Assembly (NCBI RefSeq): GCF_005222915.1 | Contig: NZ_STFX01000028.1 | Span: forward strand, 157,125 to 221,124 | Reading direction: 5' to 3' | From: Rhizobium sp. FKL33 | Lineage (GTDB): Bacteria > Pseudomonadota > Alphaproteobacteria > Rhizobiales > Rhizobiaceae | DNA length: 64,000 nucleotides | Shown: piece after piece, positions 1 to 7,016 of the stretch | How positions within the stretch are numbered: position 1 is the stretch's first letter | Layout of the letters: the number at the start of each line of letters is the position of its first letter | Notes under the pieces: generated by a model | Seen by the model: only the letters and a program-made list of their open reading frames with translations | The model's database searches: none | What the model was told of the DNA's origin: nothing | Position numbers and translations under genes: made by a program

Positions 1-429
1 CAGCGTCCGCCCGAACTGAGACGGAAAGAAGCCATAGCGGATCTCAAGTCCGCGTCCTTGCGTCTTCCACTCGCCCGGCGACATGGCCTCATGGGTGACG
101 AAGAGATCGTGCAGGCGCCCGGGCCCCGACAGTCCGAGCTCCAACGACGCCTCCAGAAGCGGCAGGCGCTCGCGACCAAGAAGACGCTTGGCGTGGTCCA
201 GCGTCACGGCCTGCAGGAAGGCTTTGGGCGATAGACCCGCCCAGCGCGTGAAGGTCTTCTGTAACTCCTGCGGATCCCGTCCGATGGCGCGGCCGATGTC
301 TTCGAGCGTCGGTTGGGCGCGATAATGGTCCGTGAGATGGGCGATGACACTGCACACGGTCGCGTAATCATCTCCCTCGGGGGTCACGTCAATGGCGCTG
401 GCGGAATCGAAATGTGGGGCGATGGTCAT
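1..429 (-). CDS. Ada-like HTH regulator / methylated-DNA-cysteine methyltransferase (partial, N-terminal part)
   Basis: Minus-strand reading frame open from an ATG at 429 to the window edge (143 codons). The first ~20 residues lead into an AraC-type helix-turn-helix region that includes RAIGRDPQELQKTF and WAGLSPKAFLQ. It then passes through MSPGEWK into GLEIRYGFF. This order (AraC-type HTH followed by the start of an O6-alkylguanine transferase domain) is typical of the alphaproteobacterial Ada-like proteins that lack the N-terminal zinc domain. The catalytic PCHR motif would lie beyond the window edge and cannot be checked. By family it would remove alkyl groups from O6-alkylguanine in DNA and may regulate its own gene. 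It could alternatively be a plain AraC regulator, but the residues after the HTH fit the methyltransferase type better. Confidence 0.72.
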   Translation of the reverse strand, partial: MTIAPHFDSASAIDVTPEGDDYATVCSVIAHLTDHYRAQPTLEDIGRAIGRDPQELQKTFTRWAGLSPKAFLQAVTLDHAKRLLGRERLPLLEASLELGLSGPGRLHDLFVTHEAMSPGEWKTQGRGLEIRYGFFPSQFGRTL

Positions 430-500
430 GGGCTCATCCTCTTTCGCATCGTTCTCGCACGATGGCCGGACCGCCGCCACCCGATTTCCGCAAGCCCGCT

Positions 501-1004
501 TCAGACGCGCCGTTTGATATCGGCGAGCGCGGCCGTGAAGGCGCGGGCGAAATTTTCACGTTCCTCAGGCCCGAGGAACTTGCCGAGCGTCGTACGCCGG
601 TTGCGCTCGATCACCGCCATGTCGGTGATGCCGAACTCCTCATGCCGCGCCACATCAAAGCGCGCCCAGAAGGGATTGTACTGGCTCTTGCGCACGAGAC
701 CCGCCGGCGAGACCTTCTGGATGTCGAGATGGTTGCGGCTCAATCGAACGACCTCTTTGGCCCGCGCCGATCTATAGTTCAGCCAGAAGGCGCCATAGAG
801 CAGCGCGAGATCCAACCCGAAGAACATGGCGACCGGCAGCGCATTGGTGGCGAGGAAGAACACGACGTTGATCAGGGTGACGGCGACGGACACACCCATC
901 AACACCCGAAACCCGACCCTTCCGAGAGAACGATGTGGCCTAAGCTCGGCGGTGAACACCGCCGGCTCCCCGTTGAACCCGCTTTCCACAGTGGCTAGAG
1001 TCAT
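501..1004 (-). CDS. DUF2244 domain integral membrane protein
   Basis: A 167-residue protein read from the ATG at 1004, which lies 21 bases from the divergent nth start; a longer in-frame extension would run into nth. It has two closely spaced hydrophobic segments near residues 33-75 (GFRVLMGVSVAVTLINVVFF and a second beginning PVAMFFGLDLALLYG). A soluble C-terminal half follows, with NPFWARF and the closing FLGPEERENFARAF. These are the usual features of DUF2244 proteins, small inner-membrane proteins of alphaproteobacteria whose biochemical role is unknown. The nth/DUF2244 neighbourhood is common in rhizobia, which supports the call. No function is inferred beyond membrane location. Confidence 0.75.
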   Translation of the reverse strand: MTLATVESGFNGEPAVFTAELRPHRSLGRVGFRVLMGVSVAVTLINVVFFLATNALPVAMFFGLDLALLYGAFWLNYRSARAKEVVRLSRNHLDIQKVSPAGLVRKSQYNPFWARFDVARHEEFGITDMAVIERNRRTTLGKFLGPEERENFARAFTAALADIKRRV

Positions 1005-1024
1005 GCCCAAACTATAGGGCAAAT

Positions 1025-1777
1025 ATGACAAACAGCAAGACGACCGCCGCCGCCAAGCCAGCGACAAAAAAGCCCGTGCGCGCGAAGAAATTTCGATGTC
1101 CCTATGGGCGCGAGGAGATCGAGGAGATCTTCCGGCGCTTTTCCGTGCAACGTCCGGAGCCGAAGGGCGAGCTTTATCACACCAACGCCTTTACGCTGCT
1201 GGTGGCCGTGGCGCTTTCGGCCCAGGCGACGGATGTGGGCGTCAACCGCGCCACGCGCCCGCTATTCCCGCTGGTCGACACGCCCGAGAAGATGCTGGAC
1301 TTTGGCGAGGAACGCCTGCGCGACGCCATCAAGACGATCGGACTTTATCGCAACAAGGCGAAAAACGTCATCGCGCTCTCGCAGAAGCTTATCGACGATT
1401 TCGGCGGACAGGTGCCGCGCACGCGCGAAGAACTGGTGACCCTGCCGGGCGTTGGCCGCAAGACGGCCAATGTCGTGCTGTCCATGGCCTTTGGAATTCC
1501 CTCCCTGGCCGTCGACACGCATATATTCCGCATCGGCAACCGGCTGAAAATCGCGCCGGGCAAGACGCCTGACGAGGTGGAGGAGAAGTTCCTGTCGATC
1601 ATTCCCGATCACCACCTGTTCTACGCCCATCACTGGCTGATCCTGCATGGCCGCTATTGCTGCAAGGCGCGCAAGCCCGAATGCGAGAAATGCGTGATCG
1701 CCGATATCTGCAAATCGCCCGAGAAGAGCTGGGATGTGCCCGCTCCCCTCGTGGAGCTGCCGCCGCAGGTGTTTTGA
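1025..1777 (+). CDS. nth: Endonuclease III (bifunctional DNA glycosylase/AP lyase)
   Basis: A 250-residue protein of usual Nth length with a basic N-terminal extension. The helix-hairpin-helix is LPGVGRKTANVV, with catalytic K146, and is followed by AVDTHIFRI with catalytic D164. The C-terminal [4Fe-4S] loop has the canonical spacing C213-x6-C220-x2-C223-x5-C229. The enzyme excises oxidised pyrimidines and nicks the AP site by beta-elimination in base excision repair. The gene is divergent from the DUF2244 gene with 20 bases between starts, so the promoters must overlap. The upstream context GGGCAAAT gives only a weak ribosome binding site. All catalytic and cluster residues are present. Confidence 0.96.
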   Translation: MTNSKTTAAAKPATKKPVRAKKFRCPYGREEIEEIFRRFSVQRPEPKGELYHTNAFTLLVAVALSAQATDVGVNRATRPLFPLVDTPEKMLDFGEERLRDAIKTIGLYRNKAKNVIALSQKLIDDFGGQVPRTREELVTLPGVGRKTANVVLSMAFGIPSLAVDTHIFRIGNRLKIAPGKTPDEVEEKFLSIIPDHHLFYAHHWLILHGRYCCKARKPECEKCVIADICKSPEKSWDVPAPLVELPPQVF

Positions 1778-1782
1778 GGCAA

Positions 1783-2493
1783 TTAGCGGACCGCAGGCGA
1801 TGTGGTCCTGAGCGCCTTGTGCAGATGAATCATCGTGGCGGCGGCAAACAGCGGCGTCAGCAGATTGAGGATGGGGATGAACAGGAACAGGGCGACCATG
1901 AGGCCAGCCAGCATCACCGCGCCGCGATTGCTCCTGCGGAACTGGCGCGCGCCTTCGACGCCGAGATGGCGCGATGCAGCGAATTCGAAATATTCGCGAC
2001 CGATCAGATAGCCGTTCACCAGAAAGAAGATCACCAGATTGACGCCCGGCACGAGCAGCAGGAACAGCGCCAGGATGTTTGCCGCGACAACCACCAGAAA
2101 GAACTGCACCGAGGACCAGATCGACTGTCCGAGCGGCAGGGCCACGCCCGGCGCTTCATCGGGATAGTCGCGTTTTTCGATGATCTCGGCGGCGTCATCC
2201 AGAAAGAAACCCGCGACGATGGCGCTGATCGGCGCGATCAGCATCGCAAGCGCCGCAGCAAGCCCCAGGGCCGCCAGGAGACCGGCCACGAAGGTGAGCC
2301 ACCCCGCCCAGGCCGGCAGATCCGGAAGATAGGGCGTGACCCACGGCATGATCACATCCATGAAGACTTCGCGCAGACCCAGCCAGAGCGCGGCGAGCGC
2401 CAGAAGCGTCAGGCCGAGCACTTTCCAGAACACGCCGCGGACTTCCGGCGCGAAGAGATCAGCCAGTGCGCGGCTGGCGGCAGTAAGGATCAT
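1783..2493 (-). CDS. EI24 / CysZ-like sulfate transporter family membrane protein
   Basis: 236 residues starting at the ATG at 2493, chosen because GGAG lies 8 bases upstream; longer in-frame starts have no such site. The protein begins MILTAASRALADLF and has about four long hydrophobic stretches: two in the first 90 residues, one around FFLVVVAANILALFLLLVP, and one near LAGLMVALFLFIPILNLL. The motif NGYLIGREYFEF between the last two is characteristic of the EI24/CysZ family. CysZ supports sulfate uptake in gamma-proteobacteria. Alphaproteobacterial members are annotated as sulfate transporter family proteins, but the substrate here is not shown by the sequence. The gene is convergent with nth, 5 bases apart. 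Confidence 0.8.
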   Translation of the reverse strand: MILTAASRALADLFAPEVRGVFWKVLGLTLLALAALWLGLREVFMDVIMPWVTPYLPDLPAWAGWLTFVAGLLAALGLAAALAMLIAPISAIVAGFFLDDAAEIIEKRDYPDEAPGVALPLGQSIWSSVQFFLVVVAANILALFLLLVPGVNLVIFFLVNGYLIGREYFEFAASRHLGVEGARQFRRSNRGAVMLAGLMVALFLFIPILNLLTPLFAAATMIHLHKALRTTSPAVR

Positions 2494-2576
2494 CAAGCGT
2501 CTCCAGTGTTGTTTCGGATGATGTCGGCGCTCGCTGCCGGCTTTGCAAGAGCGCATGGGGGATGGTATCAGGCGTC

Positions 2577-2867
2577 ATGACCGAAAAACCCCGCATCACC
2601 ATTCTCTACTGCACCCAATGCAACTGGCTGCTTCGGGCAGGCTGGATGGCGCAGGAACTGCTACAGACCTTCGGCCAGAGCCTGGGCGAAGTGGCACTCA
2701 TTCCCGGCACGGGCGGCAATTTCGAGATCCGGGTCAATGACGACCTCGTCTGGGAGCGCAAGCGCGACGGCGGCTTTCCCGGCCCCAAGGAATTGAAGCA
2801 GCGCATCAGGGACATCATCGAACCCGAGCGCGACCTCGGCCACACCGACCGCGCCGACAAGGGCTGA
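2577..2867 (+). CDS. SelT/SelW/SelH family thioredoxin-like protein
   Basis: A 96-residue protein with the redox motif Y-C-T-Q-C-N-W close to the N-terminus (CxxC in place of the selenocysteine CxxU of animal homologues). A thioredoxin-like fold follows, including GGNFEIRVND and GFPGPKELKQRIRD, the latter typical of the Rdx family. The ATG at 2577 was preferred because a G-rich stretch lies about 10 bases upstream. The ATG at 2562 would add five residues but lies directly against that stretch. The family is thought to act in thiol redox chemistry with unknown partners. The C-terminus is charged and probably disordered. Confidence 0.88.
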   Translation: MTEKPRITILYCTQCNWLLRAGWMAQELLQTFGQSLGEVALIPGTGGNFEIRVNDDLVWERKRDGGFPGPKELKQRIRDIIEPERDLGHTDRADKG

Positions 2868-2944
2868 GCGCCGATTCCCGAAAGCTGGATATAGTGAGAG
2901 CGGCGTGTGATGCGCCGCTCTGTTTGTCTGATTTGATTCTGGGG

Positions 2945-3343
2945 TCACCGGTAAGGCGAACGGCAAACCTTGTAGTAGCCGTCATAGGCCAGGAAGCGAT
3001 TGGTGGCCGGATTGTAGGACTGGTAACGATTGAGGCACCAGCGCACATGGGCGCTACCACCGGTGCGAACGATCACGCGGGGCGCAGGCCTAACGATCAC
3101 ACGCGGCTGCACATAAACCGTGCGGGGCCGGTAGTAATAGCCTGGGCGAATGACCACGCGCGGGCCAGGTCGCCAGACACGACGGCAATTCCAGCGATTG
3201 CACACGACTCTCGCTTTGGTCACATCCGTCGTCTTCTCGACCTTCAGCGGCGGCATCGAAGGCTGAGCCTCTGCCACCGATACGGAGGCGGCGCCGGCCA
3301 ACGCCACGACGCCGGCTATGATTAGATTGCGCAATTTTGCCAT
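2945..3343 (-). CDS. BA14K family lectin-like exported protein
   Basis: 132 residues from the ATG at 3343, which has AGAGGA 6 bases upstream. The N-terminus MAKLRNLIIAGVVALAGAAS is a Sec signal peptide, likely cut after the AEA around residue 26. The middle is rich in Arg, Tyr, Val and Pro with repeated R-V-I-V-R-P units. The C-terminus HVRWCLNRYQSYNPATNRF followed by LAYDGYYKVC is the BA14K domain first described in the Brucella 14-kDa immunoreactive protein, which has lectin-like activity and affects LPS. The gene stands alone. Its function here is inferred only from the family. Confidence 0.88.
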   Translation of the reverse strand: MAKLRNLIIAGVVALAGAASVSVAEAQPSMPPLKVEKTTDVTKARVVCNRWNCRRVWRPGPRVVIRPGYYYRPRTVYVQPRVIVRPAPRVIVRTGGSAHVRWCLNRYQSYNPATNRFLAYDGYYKVCRSPYR

Positions 3344-3655
3344 TTCAGATCCTCTCACATTGCGAAGCTTTACGCTTCTCGGTGTCCCTTGCGCTAGACG
3401 TTTCGTCGTCTTTTGTTATTCGCGGCAATAATCTTCCCGCGCTCAGCCTTTTGCAACACAATTGTACCCTTGTTAGTTCCATATATCACGCGCCTCAATT
3501 TTAGGATTTGCTGTAGATCATATCATGCAATTTTTTTTCGAATGCCGTGACAGCTGGAAATCTCGGATCTTTCCACCTCGCCCCCTATGCCGTTGCGCTT
3601 TTCTCAAAAATCGCTGTTGACACAAAACGGTCACGCGGCTACACGCTCCCTCGTC
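3344..3655. other. AT-rich intergenic region with tRNA promoter
   Basis: About 310 bases without a credible gene. The sequence is clearly AT-richer than its neighbours, with several T runs around 3408-3540. It must carry the minus-strand promoter of the BA14K gene and the plus-strand promoter of tRNA-Leu. The open frame that runs through here and through the tRNA into the AraC gene is not used. Confidence 0.5.
3617..3645 (+). promoter_or_regulatory. Sigma70-type promoter of tRNA-Leu
   Basis: A perfect -35 box TTGACA (3617-3622) is followed by 17 bases and a -10-like TACACG (3640-3645). The tRNA starts 11 bases after the -10. Spacing and position fit a housekeeping promoter. Confidence 0.6.
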
Positions 3656-3740
3656 GCCCAGATGGCGGAATTGGTAGACGCGCAGGTTTCAGGTACCTGT
3701 GCCGCGAGGCGTGGAGGTTCGAGTCCTCTTCTGGGCACCA
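3656..3740 (+). tRNA. tRNA-Leu (CAG)
   Basis: An 85-nt class II tRNA with encoded CCA. The acceptor stem GCCCAGA pairs with TCTGGGC. The anticodon stem CAGGT/ACCTG encloses the loop TTCAGGT, giving anticodon CAG. A long variable arm (GCCGCGAGGCGT) precedes the T-arm GGTTCGAGTCC. A rho-independent terminator follows 25 bases later. Confidence 0.96.
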
Positions 3741-3765
3741 AATTCCCACCTATTTCAATAGGTTA

Positions 3766-3793
3766 AAAAGCCCGCCGCAAGGCGGGCTTTTTG
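3766..3793 (+). terminator. Rho-independent terminator after tRNA-Leu
   Basis: GCCCGCC (3771-3777), loop GCAA, GGCGGGC (3782-3788), flanked by five A and five T. It ends the tRNA transcript before the AraC gene. Confidence 0.9.
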
Positions 3794-3876
3794 CTTTGGG
3801 GTTGCGCTTTCGCCTTGCGCGCCAGCAAGTTTCGCGCAAGATGCTCCTACTACCCTCGCTAGGGGAGAGCCGTGAC

Positions 3877-4755
3877 ATGCAAGACGCCAACACCTTAGAT
3901 CTGGATTTCCGCGAGCCCGAACAGGCGCCCGACTTCGAGCGCATCGTCAACTGGCGCGGCTTTACCCTGCAGCATGCCAGCATGGTGCTTCCCGCGGAGT
4001 ATGAATTCGCCTGGAACGGCGCGACGCATTATTTCGCCGCCCACGATCTCGTGCTCGATCGCGGTGAAATGCATGTGGATGGGATGGACCCCATCTCCGG
4101 CCGCGATTTGCGCAACAAGATGACCTATATCCCAGCCGGAAATTCGCTGACGGGTTGGGCGGCGCCGGTCGGCCGCAAGAACAGCTTCACGATCGTCAAT
4201 TTCGACCCCTCGCTGATTTCCGAAGAACTAGAGCGCGACTTCTCAGAAAACGCCTTCAAGCCGCAAATTTATTTCGAGGATGAGCGCCTGGCGTCCACCA
4301 TGCGCAAGATCGAGCGGCAACTCGTCGAAGGCGGCTCCAACCTGTATCTCGAAACGCTGGGGCTGCTGGCCGCCCTGGAAATAGCCGAGTTCATGGTCGA
4401 GGAGACGCGCCACATCTCCTTCCGCCGCGGCGGCCTGAACCGCCTGCAGATGAAGATGCTGACCGAATATATCGACGCTCATCTCGCAGAGGACGTGTCG
4501 CTCGACCGTTTGGCGGGATTGGTGCGATTGAGCCGCTTTCACTTCTCCCGCTCGTTCAAGGCGGCTTTCGGCGTCTCGCCGGTCAAATTCGTCACCAGCC
4601 GACGGCTCGCCAAGGCGAAACTGCTTTTAGCTGGACCGCGACTCGGCCTTTCGGAAGTGGCCGCCGCCGTCGGATTCGGCAGCGTCCAGCAATTCATCAA
4701 GGTGTTCCGCGAGGACACCCGGATGACGCCAGGCGAATATCGCCGCAACCTTTGA
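3877..4755 (+). CDS. AraC family transcriptional regulator
   Basis: 292 residues from the ATG at 3877, preceded by AGGGGAGAG at a good distance; the open frame extends further upstream only through tRNA-Leu. The N-terminal ~170 residues form a variable sensing domain with no family I recognise. The last ~100 residues hold two HTH motifs: one around LDRLAGLVRLSRFHFSRSFK, the other ending in GFGSVQQFIKVFREDTRMTP. The terminal TPGEYRR is the normal AraC/XylS ending. It probably regulates a nearby or distant gene. The convergent UPF0303 heme-binding-like gene next to it is not an obvious target. The ligand is unknown. Confidence 0.88.
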   Translation: MQDANTLDLDFREPEQAPDFERIVNWRGFTLQHASMVLPAEYEFAWNGATHYFAAHDLVLDRGEMHVDGMDPISGRDLRNKMTYIPAGNSLTGWAAPVGRKNSFTIVNFDPSLISEELERDFSENAFKPQIYFEDERLASTMRKIERQLVEGGSNLYLETLGLLAALEIAEFMVEETRHISFRRGGLNRLQMKMLTEYIDAHLAEDVSLDRLAGLVRLSRFHFSRSFKAAFGVSPVKFVTSRRLAKAKLLLAGPRLGLSEVAAAVGFGSVQQFIKVFREDTRMTPGEYRRNL

Positions 4756-4765
4756 CAGTTTGTCC

Positions 4766-5266
4766 TCAGATCTGCGGCAGATCGATCTTCAGATAGGCCG
4801 CGATCGCTTCCACCGCCATACGGTGATCGTCGCGTTGCGGCAGACCCGACACGGTCAGCGCGGCGACGACCAGGCCGCCGCTTGCAAAGCGGATGGGAAA
4901 ACTGCCGCCATGGGCTGCGTAATCCTTGAGGTCCAGACCGATTTCCGGTCCGACGCTGCGCTGCTTTTCGGCCAGCAACTGGCCGTGGAGCAACGAGGAT
5001 TGGCTGAAACGCAGCGTGATATTGCTTTTGCGTCGCACCCATTCGTCATTGTCCGCCGAAGATCCCTGCAACGCCGCATGAAAAAGGATGCGGTTGGGCG
5101 TGCGGATGTCGACGACGACAGGGGCATGCTGCCCCCTTGCGATCGCCATCGTCATGGAGCCCAGGTCGAAAGCCTGGTCTTCGTTGAAATGCTGGAAGAC
5201 GGCCAATTTCTCCTGCCGCTTCAAAGCTTCAATCAGGTCTGCGCCGGCGTCATTGGTCTTGCTCAT
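4766..5266 (-). CDS. UPF0303 / heme-degrading domain protein (GlcG/HbpS-like)
   Basis: 166 residues from the ATG at 5266, which has GGAGGATCGC immediately upstream; the longer frame start is rejected on that basis. The sequence LTLRFSQSSLLHGQLL and later DYAAHGGSFPIRF, together with the length, match the UPF0303 group of GlcG/HbpS-like proteins. Some members of this fold bind or degrade heme and some respond to glycolate-related signals, so the exact role is uncertain. It lies tail to tail with the AraC gene, 10 bases apart, and upstream of its start is the 3' end of nudC on the same strand. Confidence 0.78.
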   Translation of the reverse strand: MSKTNDAGADLIEALKRQEKLAVFQHFNEDQAFDLGSMTMAIARGQHAPVVVDIRTPNRILFHAALQGSSADNDEWVRRKSNITLRFSQSSLLHGQLLAEKQRSVGPEIGLDLKDYAAHGGSFPIRFASGGLVVAALTVSGLPQRDDHRMAVEAIAAYLKIDLPQI

Positions 5267-5338
5267 GCGATCCTCCACAACGACGTCCAGCAATGATAGC
5301 GCGACGCCCTTTACGACTGTTTCCAAATTTCTTTCGAA

Positions 5339-6304
5339 TTATTCCGATGGCCAATCCAGCCAATCGCGAATCAAGCGATAGGCGACGGCGCCGCTGACAG
5401 GAACGATGATTCCTTCGGAATGCCGCCCCTCGATCATCGCATCCACGTCGTCCCGCGAAAACCACCGGCAGTCTTCGAGCTCCAGCGTGTCGCGAGAAAT
5501 ATCCAGAGTCTTGGCTTCGGCGTAACAGCCGATCATCAGGGAATGCGGCATGGGCCAGGCCTGGCTGGCGTGATAGCGGACACAGTCCGTCTCGATGCCG
5601 GATTCCTCCAAGGTTTCGCGGCGCACCGCCGCCTCGATGGTTTCGCCGGGCTCGAGGAAGCCGGCGAGGCATGAATACATGCCCGGCGGGAAATGCGGCG
5701 AGCGACCGAGCAGGCAACGATCGCCCTCGACATCGATCGCCAGCATGATCACCACCGGATCGGTGCGGGGGAAATGCTCCGCTTCGCAACTCGTGCATTT
5801 CCGCCTGTAACCGCCGGCCCGTGGCTCGGTTTTCGCGCCGCATTTTCCACAGAAACGCGCGCCGCGCGACCAGGACATCATCGCCGTGGCCTGCGCCGCC
5901 TCCCCCAGCGCCGCGTCATTCAGCAGCGCCTCGCGCATCAAGGCGCGGCAATCGGCGAATTTGAGGTGATCGACGGGGTTCTCGGGATCGACGCCCACGG
6001 GCACCGCGAGCCGAGGCGCGCCGCTCTCTTCGAAACCCAGCAGGATCGCTTCGTCGAAATCCGGATCCAGATCCGGCAGTTCATAGGGGGCGAACAGGGG
6101 ATCGATCACCTCGTTCTCATGCTTGAGCACAAGCTTCGAACCCGCCAGAGCATAAAAGAGAGCCCCCTCGGCGCGCACGGCCTTTTCGATACAGTCGTCC
6201 TCCCGATGTTCGGAGCGGCGATCCAGGCGATTGCCGGAAAAGGCGACGAGACTGGAGGCCTCGGGATGCGGTCGGGGACTATCGAAAATGCTCCGGCTCG
6301 ACAT
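5339..6304 (-). CDS. nudC: NAD(+) diphosphatase / NAD-decapping Nudix hydrolase
   Basis: 321 residues: an N-terminal domain, then a four-cysteine zinc ribbon (FCGKCG ... CTSC). The Nudix domain follows, with the box GFLEPGETIEAAVRRETLEE-SG complete for GX5EX7REUXEEXG. Downstream is the NADH-pyrophosphatase signature, here S-Q-A-W-P-M-P-H-S instead of the usual SQPWPFP-S, a Pro to Ala change in the selectivity loop. The enzyme cleaves NAD(H) to NMN(H) and AMP and can remove NAD caps from RNA. Its ATG overlaps the stop of the HIT gene by one base (TGATG), so the two are probably translationally coupled. Confidence 0.93.
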   Translation of the reverse strand: MSSRSIFDSPRPHPEASSLVAFSGNRLDRRSEHREDDCIEKAVRAEGALFYALAGSKLVLKHENEVIDPLFAPYELPDLDPDFDEAILLGFEESGAPRLAVPVGVDPENPVDHLKFADCRALMREALLNDAALGEAAQATAMMSWSRGARFCGKCGAKTEPRAGGYRRKCTSCEAEHFPRTDPVVIMLAIDVEGDRCLLGRSPHFPPGMYSCLAGFLEPGETIEAAVRRETLEESGIETDCVRYHASQAWPMPHSLMIGCYAEAKTLDISRDTLELEDCRWFSRDDVDAMIEGRHSEGIIVPVSGAVAYRLIRDWLDWPSE

Positions 6305-6705
6305 CAGATCGCCTCCAGAACACGATTGGCGAAGGCTTCGATCTCCTCAGTGGAATAGGGCTCGCGCGTCCCATAGCCCCAGACGGGCGCGGGCCAATTG
6401 GGATCGCCGGCGCTACGGGCCACCACATGCACATGCAATTGACGGACGATGTTGCCGATGGCGGCGATGTTGATCTTGTCGCAGCCGGTGACCTTCTTCA
6501 GCGCCGCGCCGACCAGATTGGTCTCGAAGGTGAGCATGGCCTGGTCCAGAGGCGCAAGGTCGAACAATTCCGAGAGGCCGTCGCGCTGAGGAACCAGAAT
6601 GAGCCAGGGCCAGCGTCGATCGTTCATCAGCCTGAGCTCGCAGAGCCCGATGCGGACTACCAGCACGGAATCATTCGACAATCTCTCATCCAGCGTGAAC
6701 GCCAT
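6304..6705 (-). CDS. HIT family protein
   Basis: 133 residues. The histidine triad region reads R-Q-L-H-V-H-V-V-A-R, where the usual third His of HxHxH is replaced by Val before VAR; such variants occur in the short alphaproteobacterial HIT group. The downstream segment DPNWPAPVWG is typical of that group. HIT proteins are nucleotide hydrolases or transferases acting on AMP-linked substrates. Overlap with nudC by one base links it to nucleotide turnover. Hydrolase activity is inferred from the family; the missing third His leaves some doubt. Confidence 0.86.
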   Translation of the reverse strand: MAFTLDERLSNDSVLVVRIGLCELRLMNDRRWPWLILVPQRDGLSELFDLAPLDQAMLTFETNLVGAALKKVTGCDKINIAAIGNIVRQLHVHVVARSAGDPNWPAPVWGYGTREPYSTEEIEAFANRVLEAI

Positions 6706-6805
6706 GGGGACCCTTTCCCTATCCTGATCTTCTTTTTCCTCTCCAGATATCAGATAATTTCAAGATTGGCTTGCAATCAGAAAAGATATTGACGATATGG
6801 ACAGC

Positions 6806-6905
6806 GGGAGGCTGGTGGTGGACGCGCCACTCGCCAACCGGGTCAGGTCCGGAAGGAAGCAGCCCCAACGAGCTTCGGTACGGGTCATCGTGCCGGCCTC
6901 CCACC
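6806..6905 (+). ncRNA. ffs: Signal recognition particle RNA, small bacterial type (4.5S)
   Basis: The conserved apical core GGTCAGGTCCGGAAGGAAGC followed by AGCC lies at 6841-6864. The outer helix is formed by GGGAGGCTGG (from 6806) and CCGGCCTCCC (to about 6903). Length is about 100 nt, as in E. coli 4.5S RNA. A plausible promoter TTGCAA (6771-6776) with 17-base spacing to GATATG (6794-6799) would start transcription near 6806. A CTCTCTTTTCCC tract follows. Location just before dnaX is the normal rhizobial arrangement. The ends are approximate. Confidence 0.92.
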
Positions 6906-7016
6906 CTCTCTTTTCCCGTGGATCACAAGCAGGAACAGCCCGGCGGAATTTCCTTTTTCCGATCGGATGCTTTAGCCTGCGCCGGCGAAAAGATCGCGAT
7001 CAAAGGCGGATGAAGC

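Noticed and set aside
414..998. Plus-strand frames opposite the DUF2244 gene
   Set aside because: No conserved domain and no ribosome binding site; the minus-strand gene explains the region.
3547..3876. N-terminal extension of the AraC gene
   Set aside because: The frame reads through tRNA-Leu and its terminator; a strong ribosome binding site precedes the ATG at 3877.
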